Origin: Bradyrhizobium jicamae
Lineage (GTDB): Bacteria; Pseudomonadota; Alphaproteobacteria; Rhizobiales; Xanthobacteraceae
Direction: 5' to 3'
DNA length: 64,000 bases
Assembly: GCF_018130215.1 (NCBI RefSeq)
Contig: NZ_JAFCKQ010000010.1
Coordinates: 62,001 to 126,000 of the forward strand
In this document: piece after piece, positions 54,401 to 61,692 of the stretch
How positions within the stretch are numbered: the stretch's first letter is position 1
Layout of the letters: each line of letters begins with the position of its first letter
Translations under genes and position numbers: made by a program
Notes under the pieces: generated by a model
Database searches by the model: none
Seen by the model: only the letters and a program-made list of their open reading frames with translations
Told to the model about the DNA's origin: nothing

Positions 54401-54695
54401 GCTCCGTGGTGTCTGCCGTGAACAGGCCGTCGCCGCCGACCGCGCGCACCCGGCGCAACGAGCCGCGCACCGCCTTGTCGAACCGTTTCTCGTCGGAGAG
54501 TTCGTCGACGAGGTCGTGGCCGGACACGATCACGAGCGGCGCGCCCATCATGTCGAGCCAGAAGATCGGCCCGAGCTCCTTGGAGAGCTTGACAAGGTGC
54601 TGCACCGGAGCGGTGGAATCCAGCGACAGCATGTTGCCGACCACCGGCTTCGTCGGCGGTTGCGGGATCGGACTCAGTCTGTTGCCGGACGCCAT
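51462..54695 (-). CDS. Self-sufficient P450-reductase fusion, CYP102A (P450 BM3) type
   Basis: 1077-residue fusion. P450 domain ~1-460 has F92 in DGLFTADT (equivalent of BM3 Phe87), I-helix AGHETT at 271-276, ExxR E330-R333 and heme loop FGNGQRACIG with Cys412. A Pro/Ala linker (~470-495) leads to the FMN domain (LVLYGSNLGSAEELA from ~499; CASYNG; GCGNSDWA). The FAD/NADPH domain, ~690-1077, has RYYSISSSP, GPGTGLAPFRGF and YVCGDGGKM, and ends in DVWAGG. CYP102 enzymes hydroxylate or epoxidise fatty acids with NADPH. It is last in a same-strand run with an epoxide hydrolase and WS/DGAT. Confidence 0.95.
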   Translation of the reverse strand: MASGNRLSPIPQPPTKPVVGNMLSLDSTAPVQHLVKLSKELGPIFWLDMMGAPLVIVSGHDLVDELSDEKRFDKAVRGSLRRVRAVGGDGLFTADTTEPNWSKAHNILMQPFGNRAMQSYHPSMVDIAEQLVKKWERLNADEEIDVVHDMTALTLDTIGLCGFDYRFNSFYRRDYHPFVESLVRSLETIMMTRGLPLEGLWMQKRRKTLTEDVAFMNKMVDEIIAERRGNTAGTDDKKDMLAAMMTGVDRATGEQLDDVNIRYQINTFLIAGHETTSGLLSCTIYALLKHPEILKKAYEEVDRVLGPDIDAKPTYQQVTQLTYVTQCLKEALRLWPPAPAYGIAPLNDETIGGKYKLRKNTFVTVLVMALHRDPSVWGPNPDKFDPENFSREAEAGRPVNAWKPFGNGQRACIGRGFAMHEAALAIGMILQRFRLIDVHRYQMHLKETLTVKPDGFKIKVRPRDDKDRGAFAGGAGMAAAAPKAPRAPATRPGHNTPMLVLYGSNLGSAEELATRMADLSEINGFATHLGPLDDYVGKLPEEGGVLIICASYNGAAPDNATQFVKWLGGDLPKDAFAKVRYAVFGCGNSDWAATYQSVPRFIDEQLAAHGARAVYPRGEGDARSDLDGQFQKWFPEAAKVATKEFGIDWNFTRTAEDEPLYAIEPVAQGAVNTIVAQGGAVPMKVLVNNELQNKAGANPSDRSTRHIEVELPAGLSYRVGDHLSVVPRNDPTLVDSVARRFGFLPADQIKLQVSEGRRAQLPVGNAVSVGRLLTEFVELQQVATRKQIQIMAEQTRCPVTKPKLMAYVGDDVAATERYRSEVLGRRKSVFDLLEEHPACELPFHLYLEMLSLLAARYYSISSSPANEAKRCSVTVGVVEAPASSGRGIYKGVCSNYLARRRAGDTIHATVKETKAGFRLPDDNAVPIIMIGPGTGLAPFRGFLEERAARKANGAVLGPAMLFFGCRHPEQDFIYADELKAFAADGLADLHTAFSRADGPKTYVQHLLAAEKDRVWDLIQQGAIIYVCGDGGKMEPDVKATLTSIHRERTGADETAAARWIEEMGATNRYVLDVWAGG

Positions 54696-54729
54696 TGCGA
54701 GATTGCCCCCTGAAGCCTCGATCCCCTCT

Positions 54730-54811
54730 CGTCATTCCGGGATGGTCCGAAGGACCAGACCCGGAATCTCGAGATTCCGGGTTCGATGCTGCGCACCGCC
54801 CCGGAATGACG
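54730..54811. repeat. Palindromic repeat, CGTCATTCCGG family, between epoxide hydrolase and CYP102
   Basis: Ends CGTCATTCCGGG and CCCCGGAATGACG are inverted. Inside, GGTCC-GAA-GGACC is one hairpin and 54759-54782 is a perfect 24-bp palindrome centred on CTCGAG. Sits in the 125-base gap before the CYP102 start, so it may reduce read-through or hide a separate promoter. Confidence 0.78.
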
Positions 54812-54820
54812 ACTTCGTCG

Positions 54821-55816
54821 TCAACCAAACCGCTTTCTACGCCACTCGATCAGCTTGGCGCTGACTTCGTCGGGCTTTTCCTGCTGCGTCCAATGGCCGC
54901 TGTCGCGCACCAGGTATTTCTCGAGGTCCGGCACCAGCCGCTCCATCCCGTCGGCGGCAGACGGCGGCAGCACCGCGTCATTCTCGGCCATGATCATCAG
55001 CGCCGGCACCCGCACGTGATGATCGAGGCCCGCCGAGCGTTCCCAGTTGCGGGTGAAATTGCGATACCAGTTGATGCCGCCGGTGAAGCCGGTCTTGGTG
55101 AAGGTGTCGACAAACACCTTCTTCTCCTCCGCCGACAGGATCGGAATGCGCGGATCGTGCTTGGCGTCGTAGTTCGCGATCATCTGCGGGAACGCCAGAT
55201 TGAGCCGCGCCGAGGCGCCGACGCCGGCGATCGGCTGTTCCTCCGGCGCACCCGGAGGACGCGCCACCGGCTTGCGCATGAAGGCATCGAAGGTCTGCTC
55301 GACCCGGCTGCCGAAGATCTTGTCGGGCTCGCGCGACGGATCCTGGAACTGGACGATGTACATGTGGTCGCCGAAGCGCTGCCGGAACAGCGCGATCGGG
55401 TCCATCGGCGCGCGGTCCCAGTGCGGCGTGTTGACGCCGACGACGCCGGCGACGCGCGCGGCGTGCCGGAGCGGCATCTGCCAGACCACGAAGCCGCCCC
55501 AGTCGTGACCGACGAAGATCGCCTTGTCGATCTTCAGATGGTCGAGCAGGCCGATGAGGTCGCCGGTCAGGTGCTCCATGTCATAGGCCTCGACCGGCTC
55601 CGGCCGGTCGGTCGCGCCATAACCGCGCTGGTCCGGCGCGATCACGCGGATGCCGGCATCGCCCAGTGCCTTGATCTGGTGGCGCCAGGAGAAGGCCAGT
55701 TCCGGCCAGCCATGGCACAGCACCACGGGCGGGGTGTCGGTCCTGGGGCCGGCTTCGTAGAAGCCCATACGGATGCCGTTCGTCTCGGCGAACTGCAGCG
55801 GCGGCATGTCAATCAT
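54821..55816 (-). CDS. Epoxide hydrolase (alpha/beta fold)
   Basis: 331-residue soluble epoxide hydrolase. HGWPE at 35-39 forms the oxyanion hole, GHDWGG at 103-108 holds nucleophile Asp105, DQRGYGATD precedes it, and the terminal His is in DSGHWTQQEKP. WYRNF in the cap (GINWYRNFTRNW) supplies a ring-opening Tyr. It converts epoxides to diols, a logical step after CYP102 epoxidation of unsaturated fatty acids. Starts 26 bases after WS/DGAT. Confidence 0.9.
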   Translation of the reverse strand: MIDMPPLQFAETNGIRMGFYEAGPRTDTPPVVLCHGWPELAFSWRHQIKALGDAGIRVIAPDQRGYGATDRPEPVEAYDMEHLTGDLIGLLDHLKIDKAIFVGHDWGGFVVWQMPLRHAARVAGVVGVNTPHWDRAPMDPIALFRQRFGDHMYIVQFQDPSREPDKIFGSRVEQTFDAFMRKPVARPPGAPEEQPIAGVGASARLNLAFPQMIANYDAKHDPRIPILSAEEKKVFVDTFTKTGFTGGINWYRNFTRNWERSAGLDHHVRVPALMIMAENDAVLPPSAADGMERLVPDLEKYLVRDSGHWTQQEKPDEVSAKLIEWRRKRFG

Positions 55817-55842
55817 TGCAGAGAACCCTGTTCAGCCGAATC

Positions 55843-57390
55843 CTATTCAGCCGCGCCCTTGATGTCGGCAGGCGGAGGCGCGAACGCCGCCTCGAGCGCA
55901 TCGAATTCGAGCGGCAGCATGTCGCACAAAACCTGCACATGGGGAATGATGTTGGCGCCCACGATGAAGCCGAAATCGAGCTGGTCGCGATAGCTCTGCA
56001 CGGTGATGTTCAGCGCAATCCCGTGGGTCGAGATCGAGACCGGGAAGATGTGCAGCAGCTCCGCGCCAGCGGCATAGAGCGTCTGCCGCGGGCCCGGCAC
56101 GTTCGACACCGTGATGTTGGTGCCCGGCGGCAACACGTTGGACAGGTCGGACCGGCTGTACAGCAAGGCCAGGATCTGCACCAGGATCGGCGCCCCCAGC
56201 AGCGAGATATTGGAGACCTGCGGCATCAGGGCGCGCAGCGGATGCGACATCTCCTTGGACTTGGTCGACTGCGCGATGATGGTCTCGAGCCGCTTCCTCG
56301 GGTCTTCGACGTCGGTCGCGATCGAGCAGATCATGCCGAACACCTGGTTGTTCGACTCGGCATTGCCCTCCTCGCGCAGCGAGATCGGCACGCCGGCCGT
56401 GAGCGACTTGTTCGGCAGCGCGCCCTGGCTGATCAGATAGCGTCGCACCACGCCCGAGGCGAGTGCCAGCACCACGTCGTTGAGCTTGCCGCCGGACGCC
56501 TTGGCCAGCGCCTTGGCGCGCGACAGCGAGATCGAGGTGCCGGCGAAGCTGCGCTCCGACGAGATCGCCTTGTTGAGGATGGTCGGCGGCGAGGCCATCG
56601 ACTGCAGGCTTTCGCGCGACTTCGGATCGGCGACCTTGGCGACGACATCGGAAAGGCTCTTCAGGACGGTCGGCATGCTGCTGGCGAACTTGACCGCGCT
56701 CTCGATCTGGAACATGGCATTGTCGAACAGGATCGAGCCGAGGTCGCTCTTGCCCGAGCGCGGCAGCTCGAGGCTCTTCGGCGCGGCGGCCGCATCGAAC
56801 GGCTGGGTCCAGAGCTGTTGATAGGCGTCGATCAGATTTGCGGCGATGTCGCGCGGTTCCGGCGCCACCTTCTTCGCGGTCGGCGGATCGACCTCGCGCG
56901 GCACCGGCGTCAGGTCGTAGATCATGCTGGTCAGCGCGGCTCCCGCGCCGCCGTCGATGCAGGCATGGTGCATCTTGGAATAGAGCCCGACCTCATTGTC
57001 CTTCATGCCCTCGAACACGTAGAACTCCCAGAGCGGGCGGGCGCGGTTGAGCAGCTTGGCATGCATCCAGCCGACGATGCGCTCCAGTGTCGCGCGATCG
57101 CGCGGCTGGGGCAGACTGGCGCGGAAGATGTGGCGATCGATATCGAACTGGTCGTCCTCGACCCAGGACGGATGGTCGATGTCGAGCGGCGCCTTTTGCA
57201 GGCGCGCTTTCAGGATCGGCGCGATGTGCAGCCGCGAGGCGATCATCGCCTTGAACTCTTCGAAGAAGTCGCCCTTGTAGCCCTCGGGCAGGCGGAAGAT
57301 CGCCATGCTGCCGACATGCATCGGCATTTCCGGCGTTTCCAGATAGAGAAACGATGCGTCCAGCGAGGACAGCTTCCTGGCGTCACTCAT
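55843..57390 (-). CDS. Wax ester synthase/diacylglycerol acyltransferase (WS/DGAT)
   Basis: 515-residue acyltransferase of the WES family. The active-site HHACIDG (HHxxxDG) is at 141-147, preceded by LYSKMH. SLDASFLYLETPEMPMHVGSM opens the protein, and NVPGPRQTLYAAGAEL is the conserved C-terminal PLW/NVPG block. It makes wax esters or triacylglycerol from acyl-CoA at the membrane. In a PHA-producing organism this gives a second storage route. Gap to the upstream hydrolase is 58 bases. Confidence 0.93.
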   Translation of the reverse strand: MSDARKLSSLDASFLYLETPEMPMHVGSMAIFRLPEGYKGDFFEEFKAMIASRLHIAPILKARLQKAPLDIDHPSWVEDDQFDIDRHIFRASLPQPRDRATLERIVGWMHAKLLNRARPLWEFYVFEGMKDNEVGLYSKMHHACIDGGAGAALTSMIYDLTPVPREVDPPTAKKVAPEPRDIAANLIDAYQQLWTQPFDAAAAPKSLELPRSGKSDLGSILFDNAMFQIESAVKFASSMPTVLKSLSDVVAKVADPKSRESLQSMASPPTILNKAISSERSFAGTSISLSRAKALAKASGGKLNDVVLALASGVVRRYLISQGALPNKSLTAGVPISLREEGNAESNNQVFGMICSIATDVEDPRKRLETIIAQSTKSKEMSHPLRALMPQVSNISLLGAPILVQILALLYSRSDLSNVLPPGTNITVSNVPGPRQTLYAAGAELLHIFPVSISTHGIALNITVQSYRDQLDFGFIVGANIIPHVQVLCDMLPLEFDALEAAFAPPPADIKGAAE

Positions 57391-57448
57391 GATTTCCTCC
57401 CGAGAACCAACTCATGCGGGCGCCTTGGCGGCGCCTCTCGTCATTCAG

Positions 57449-58249
57449 TCAGGATAGTGCATGGTCAGCCCGCCCGTAGGCAATGGCAAAGGGGCCTGAC
57501 CGATCAAAATGCCGGAACTCGCCCTCAGGCTGCGCCAGGCGGTCGGCGATCGCCCACAGGGCCGCCGGGTTGACGCCGAGCCCGACATGACTGGCGAAAT
57601 GCACCTCGATATTCTCCGCCGTCGCCGACGGACGCAATTGGGTGGTGTGCCAGTTCACGATGCCGTCGGTGCGGGAATAGATCGAGGTCGCAGGCACCGG
57701 CATGTCGCCGGCGATCGCGGCGCGGATGTCCGGGATGTCGCCCACCGCTTCGCCGGAGAGAAGCTCATAGAGCCGGGTTGCGTTGGTGGCACGGATGTCG
57801 TCAGCGAACGGGCTTCCCAGCGTGACCACCGAACGCACAAGGTCGGGCATCTGCACCGCGAGATCGCGGGCATAGACGCCGCCCAGGCTCCAGCCAACGA
57901 TCGAGACCTTGCGTCCCGCTGCTTCATGGACCCGTTTCAAAAGATCGCGCAACGCAGCGCGCCTCGAGACGACGCCGCCGAAGTTGCGGCCCATGTTCCA
58001 GGCATAGGCATCGTAACCGAGCTCCTTCAGATAGCGCCGCAGCGGCGCCATCGACAGGTCGCTGGCCAGGAAACCCGGCAGCGCCAGCACCGGATGGCCG
58101 TCGCCCTTCGGCGCCTGCATCAGGAGCGGCGACAGCAACAGCGTCGAATTGAATTCGAGCACGCTGCGCGCCTCGGCCAGCATCAGAAGCAGGCTCGGCG
58201 GCCGCAGCCGCCGTTCGGTCACGTCAGTGCTCCTGTCCGCGACCGCCAC
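57449..58249 (-). CDS. Lipase-like alpha/beta hydrolase, copy 2
   Basis: 266 residues. Starts at GTG 58249, which shares its first base with the stop of the preceding gene. GDGHPVLALPGFLASD, the elbow VGWSLGGVYARDLA, TLGSPFADDIRATNA and SRTDGIVNWHTT match copy 1 at 34982. Catalytic His likely in VHFASHVGLGVNPAAL. Downstream of it lies WS/DGAT, so a role in hydrolysing storage lipids or acyl esters is plausible. Confidence 0.86.
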   Translation of the reverse strand: MAVADRSTDVTERRLRPPSLLLMLAEARSVLEFNSTLLLSPLLMQAPKGDGHPVLALPGFLASDLSMAPLRRYLKELGYDAYAWNMGRNFGGVVSRRAALRDLLKRVHEAAGRKVSIVGWSLGGVYARDLAVQMPDLVRSVVTLGSPFADDIRATNATRLYELLSGEAVGDIPDIRAAIAGDMPVPATSIYSRTDGIVNWHTTQLRPSATAENIEVHFASHVGLGVNPAALWAIADRLAQPEGEFRHFDRSGPFAIAYGRADHALS

Positions 58250-58503
58250 TATTTCTTGTCCTTCTTGACCATGCCACCGAGGCCGGCCATCGCCACGAAC
58301 ATGTCCTGGAAGCGCTCGGCGAGCTTCGGATCGAAGGTGAACCAGCTCTGCATCAGGGCTTCAGGCGAAACCTTGTCGATGTTCGAGACCATCTGCTGCT
58401 GCAGCCTGTCCATCACGGCGGTCTGCATCGGCGCGACGTCGGGTAATCCGAAGAACTGCCGCGCTTCGAGGGGCGTGCAATCTACCTCGACGTTGACCTT
58501 CAT
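58249..58503 (-). CDS. Small conserved protein, DUF6489-like
   Basis: 84 residues: MKVNVEVDCTPLEARQFFGL, then PDVAPMQTAVMDRL and a helical rest ending GGMVKKDKK. This looks like the DUF6489 family of alphaproteobacteria, function unknown. The basic tail and amphipathic helices could bind membranes or lipid bodies. First gene of the run leading to WS/DGAT and CYP102; its stop overlaps the next start by one base. Confidence 0.75.
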   Translation of the reverse strand: MKVNVEVDCTPLEARQFFGLPDVAPMQTAVMDRLQQQMVSNIDKVSPEALMQSWFTFDPKLAERFQDMFVAMAGLGGMVKKDKK

Positions 58504-58944
58504 GTCCGTCTCCTCAAATGCGCCTGACCCGGGCCAGTATCACCGCGACAGGGTGAGTCATGCAAGCGACCGCCACCTGCCCTCGGCCCCAGCCAGCCTC
58601 AATCATCCGTTATGGTCAACCAAAACCGCTCCGCGGCAAAGGGTCGGTTACCGGCAAATGGGGCGTCGGCCGTCGATCGGTCCCGGGCGCGGGCACCCCT
58701 GACTGACCCGAGTGTCCGGGGCGCCAGATTGTAGCGGAAGTCGAATCGCGGCACTGCGAAAGTCGAATGTCACGCGCTCGCACCTCCCGACTATCCTGAC
58801 GTTCGGGTCATGGCGCCGCGCCTCGCACAAACCGGTTAACCCATTGGGAAATCGCGCTTGCGCGGGAAGCAAACTCTGGCAACATGGACGCTAAAACCAG
58901 CCGGATAGACACAAGCGGCGGCCAAGAGCAGGGATCGGTTTCAT
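58504..58944. other. 441-base intergenic region
   Basis: Divergent gap between the lipid cluster and the peptide-type ABC operon; no convincing gene. AAGTCGAAT is directly repeated at 58738-58746 and 58760-58768 (22-base period), a possible regulator site. Short frames here lack ribosome sites and family resemblance. Both flanking promoters must lie in it. Confidence 0.5.
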
Positions 58945-60543
58945 ATGTCGGTACGTTGGAGTTTGTTTGCCGCGGCAGCAGTCGCGCTGGTCGCATGTGG
59001 TCTGCCGGCATCGGCCCAGACGCTGCGTTACGCCAACCAGGGCGAGCTCAAGTCACTCGATCCCTATACGCTGAAGGAAACCACCACGATCGCGCATCAC
59101 GCCCACGTCTATGAAGGCCTGACCGCGCGCGACAAGGATCTCAAGATCATCCCGGCCCTGGCGGAAAGCTGGGAGACACTGAGCCCGACCAAATGGCGTT
59201 TCCATCTTCGGAAGGGCGTGAAATTCCACAATGGCGATCCCTTCACCGCCGACGACGTGCTGTTCTCGGCCGATCGCGTCCGCGCCAAGGGATCCAACTT
59301 CCTCAGCAACGTCCCGGCCGATGCCAAGTTCGCCAAGGTCGACGATTACACCGTCGATGTGACGCTGGACTCGCCCAATCCCATCCTGATCTCGCAATGG
59401 GATAGCTGGTTCATCATGGACAAGAAATGGTGCGAGGAGAACAACTCCGTCGCACCGACGCCGGCTTCCGCGACCACGCCGAGCTATGCCGCGCTGCACG
59501 AGAACGGCACCGGTCCGTTTACGATCGAGAGCCATCAGCCTGGCGTGAAGACCGTGTTCAAGGTCTTCCCGGACTACTGGCGCAAGCCCGAGCATAATCT
59601 CAAGGAGATCATCTTCACGCCGATCGGCTCCGACGCGACGCGGGTCGCCGCGCTGCTCTCCGGCGAGGTCGACGTGATCGAGCCGGTGCCGCTCCAGGAC
59701 ATCCAGCGTGTCAATGCCAGCGGAATTGCCAAGGTCATGACCGCGCCGGAAATCCGCACCATCTTCGTCGGCATGGATGAATCGCGCGACGAGCTGCTGT
59801 ATTCGAGCGTCAAGGGCAAGAACCCCTTCAAGGACATCCGCGTCCGCGAAGCCTTCTACAAGGCGATCGACGTCGATCTGATCAAGACCCGCGTCATGCG
59901 CGGCATGTCGACGCCTTCGGCGCTGATGATCGCGCCTGAGCTCTACCCGCTGTCGAAGGACTTCGTCCGGCCGAAGGCCGATCCGGATGCCGCCAAGAAG
60001 CTGTTGACCGAGGCCGGTTATCCGAACGGCTTCGAGGTCACGATGGATTGCCCGAACGATCGCTACGTCAATGACGCGGCGATCTGCCAGGCGGTGGTCG
60101 GCATGCTGGCCCGCATCGGCGTCAAGGTGAATCTGCTGGCGCAGCCGAAGGCGCAGTATTTCGCCAAGGTCCTGAAGCCGGGCGGCTACCAGACCTCGCT
60201 CTTCTTGCTCGGTTGGACGCCTGCGACCTCGGATTCCCACAATGTGCTGCACGACATCCTCGGCTGCCGCGACGATCCGAAGGATTCGACCCGTGGCGAG
60301 GCCAATCTCGGCGGCTATTGCAACAAGGAAGTCGATGCGCTCACCGACAAGATCCTGGTCGAGCCCGACACCGCCAAGCGCGACCAGCTGATCAAGCAGG
60401 CCTACGAAATCACCATCAAGGACTACGCCTACATCCCGCTGCACCAGCAGCCGCTGGCGTGGGGTGTGTCGAACAAGGTCAAGCTGACCCAGCGTGCAGA
60501 CAACCAGGTTCTGCTCTACTGGGCGACCAAACAGGGTGAATAG
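58945..60543 (+). CDS. ABC transporter substrate-binding protein, peptide/opine type (SBP family 5)
   Basis: 532-residue periplasmic receptor. The signal peptide (MSVRWSLFAAAAVALVACGL, cut after ASA) is followed by QTLRYANQGELKSLDPYTLK. Family 5 hallmarks are YEGLTARDKDLKIIPALAESWETLSPTKWRF, VKFHNGDPFTADDVLFS and GTGPFTIESHQPG. It has four cysteines in the second lobe (ITMDCP-like, AICQ, GCRDD, GYCNK), consistent with disulfides. Receptor for the permeases and ATPases that follow; ligand could be a peptide or other oligomer. Confidence 0.9.
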   Translation: MSVRWSLFAAAAVALVACGLPASAQTLRYANQGELKSLDPYTLKETTTIAHHAHVYEGLTARDKDLKIIPALAESWETLSPTKWRFHLRKGVKFHNGDPFTADDVLFSADRVRAKGSNFLSNVPADAKFAKVDDYTVDVTLDSPNPILISQWDSWFIMDKKWCEENNSVAPTPASATTPSYAALHENGTGPFTIESHQPGVKTVFKVFPDYWRKPEHNLKEIIFTPIGSDATRVAALLSGEVDVIEPVPLQDIQRVNASGIAKVMTAPEIRTIFVGMDESRDELLYSSVKGKNPFKDIRVREAFYKAIDVDLIKTRVMRGMSTPSALMIAPELYPLSKDFVRPKADPDAAKKLLTEAGYPNGFEVTMDCPNDRYVNDAAICQAVVGMLARIGVKVNLLAQPKAQYFAKVLKPGGYQTSLFLLGWTPATSDSHNVLHDILGCRDDPKDSTRGEANLGGYCNKEVDALTDKILVEPDTAKRDQLIKQAYEITIKDYAYIPLHQQPLAWGVSNKVKLTQRADNQVLLYWATKQGE

Positions 60544-60560
60544 GTGGTGCCTGCGAATTG

Positions 60561-60587
60561 AGTCCCGGAAGCCGTGCTTCCGGGACT
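60561..60587 (+). terminator. Hairpin between receptor and permease genes
   Basis: A 12-bp perfect stem (60561-60572 with 60576-60587, loop CGT) starts 17 bases after the receptor stop and is followed by a T-rich TTCGTGTTTT. Likely partial terminator or RNA-stability element that keeps receptor mRNA above permease mRNA. Confidence 0.65.
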
Positions 60588-60702
60588 TCGTGTTTTCCGG
60601 TCGCGCAACGCCGCGCGCCGAAGCCGGGGCGTTCTCGAGCGAAGCGGATACCGGTTCGCGTGAAGAAAACGTCAAGGCTCCAGAAGACAGTGAAAGGTAG
60701 AG

Positions 60703-61683
60703 ATGCTCGCTTTCACTCTGCGTCGCGCAGTCCAGGCCATCGGCGTCATGCTCGCCGTCGGCGTCATTGCGTTCGCGATGTTCCGCTTCGCCGGCGACCC
60801 GGTGAACCAGATGGTCTCGATCGACACCTCGGCTGCCGAACGCGCCTCGATCCGGCAATCGCTCGGCCTCGACGATCCCGTGCTGGTGCAGTTCGGCCGC
60901 TACTTCATCAATGCGCTGCAATTCAAGTTCGGCGTGTCCTATCAATTCCGCCTGCCGGTCTCCTCGCTGCTGGCGGAGCGCATGCCGGCGACGCTGGAGC
61001 TCGCCATTTGCGCGACGCTGTTCGCGATGGTCTGCGGCATCCTGATGGGGGTCTATTCCGCGCTCAGGCGCGACACCGTCCTCGCCAGATTATTCCAGGC
61101 CGTTTCGCTGATCGGCATTTCGCTGCCGACCTTCCTGATCGGCATCCTGCTGATCTACCTGTTCGCGGTGACGCTGGGCTGGCTGCCCTCCTTCGGCCGC
61201 GGCGAGGTGGTGAAGCTCGGCTGGTGGTCGACCGGCCTGCTCACGATTTCGGGCCTGAAGGCGCTGATCATGCCGTCGATCACACTCGGCCTGTTCCAGA
61301 TGACGCTGATCATGCGGCTGGTGCGCGCCGAGATGCTGGAGGTGCTGCGCACCGACTACATCCGCTTCGCGCGTGCCCGCGGGCTGACCACGCGCGCGAT
61401 CCATTTCGGCCATGCCCTGAAGAACACGCTGGTTCCGGTGATCACGGTCGCCGGCCTGCAGTTTGGCTCGGTTATTGCATTTTCGATCATCACCGAAACC
61501 GTGTTCCAGTGGCCAGGAATGGGGCTTCTGTTCGTGCAGGCCGTGCAAAACGTCGATATCCCGATCATGGCCGCATATCTTCTGATGGTCTCGCTGATCT
61601 TCGTCACCATCAATCTGGTGGTCGACGTCCTCTATACGGTGGTCGATCCGCGCCTGCGCGCGACCGTCGGCCGCGCGAGCTAG
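60703..61683 (+). CDS. Peptide-type ABC transporter permease (DppB/OppB family)
   Basis: 326-residue inner-membrane permease with six hydrophobic spans. MLAFTLRRAVQAIGVMLAVG and DDPVLVQFGRYF open it. The EAA-type coupling loop reads DYIRFARARGLTTRAIHFGHALKNTLVPV. AAAGGTAGAG precedes the ATG. Gap to the receptor is 159 bases with a hairpin; gap to the next permease is 9. Confidence 0.91.
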   Translation: MLAFTLRRAVQAIGVMLAVGVIAFAMFRFAGDPVNQMVSIDTSAAERASIRQSLGLDDPVLVQFGRYFINALQFKFGVSYQFRLPVSSLLAERMPATLELAICATLFAMVCGILMGVYSALRRDTVLARLFQAVSLIGISLPTFLIGILLIYLFAVTLGWLPSFGRGEVVKLGWWSTGLLTISGLKALIMPSITLGLFQMTLIMRLVRAEMLEVLRTDYIRFARARGLTTRAIHFGHALKNTLVPVITVAGLQFGSVIAFSIITETVFQWPGMGLLFVQAVQNVDIPIMAAYLLMVSLIFVTINLVVDVLYTVVDPRLRATVGRAS

Positions 61684-61692
61684 GGGGAAGAC

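Noticed and set aside
52164..54713. An 849-codon plus-strand open frame opposite CYP102
   Set aside because: Shadow of the P450-reductase frame; no ribosome site or recognisable domain.
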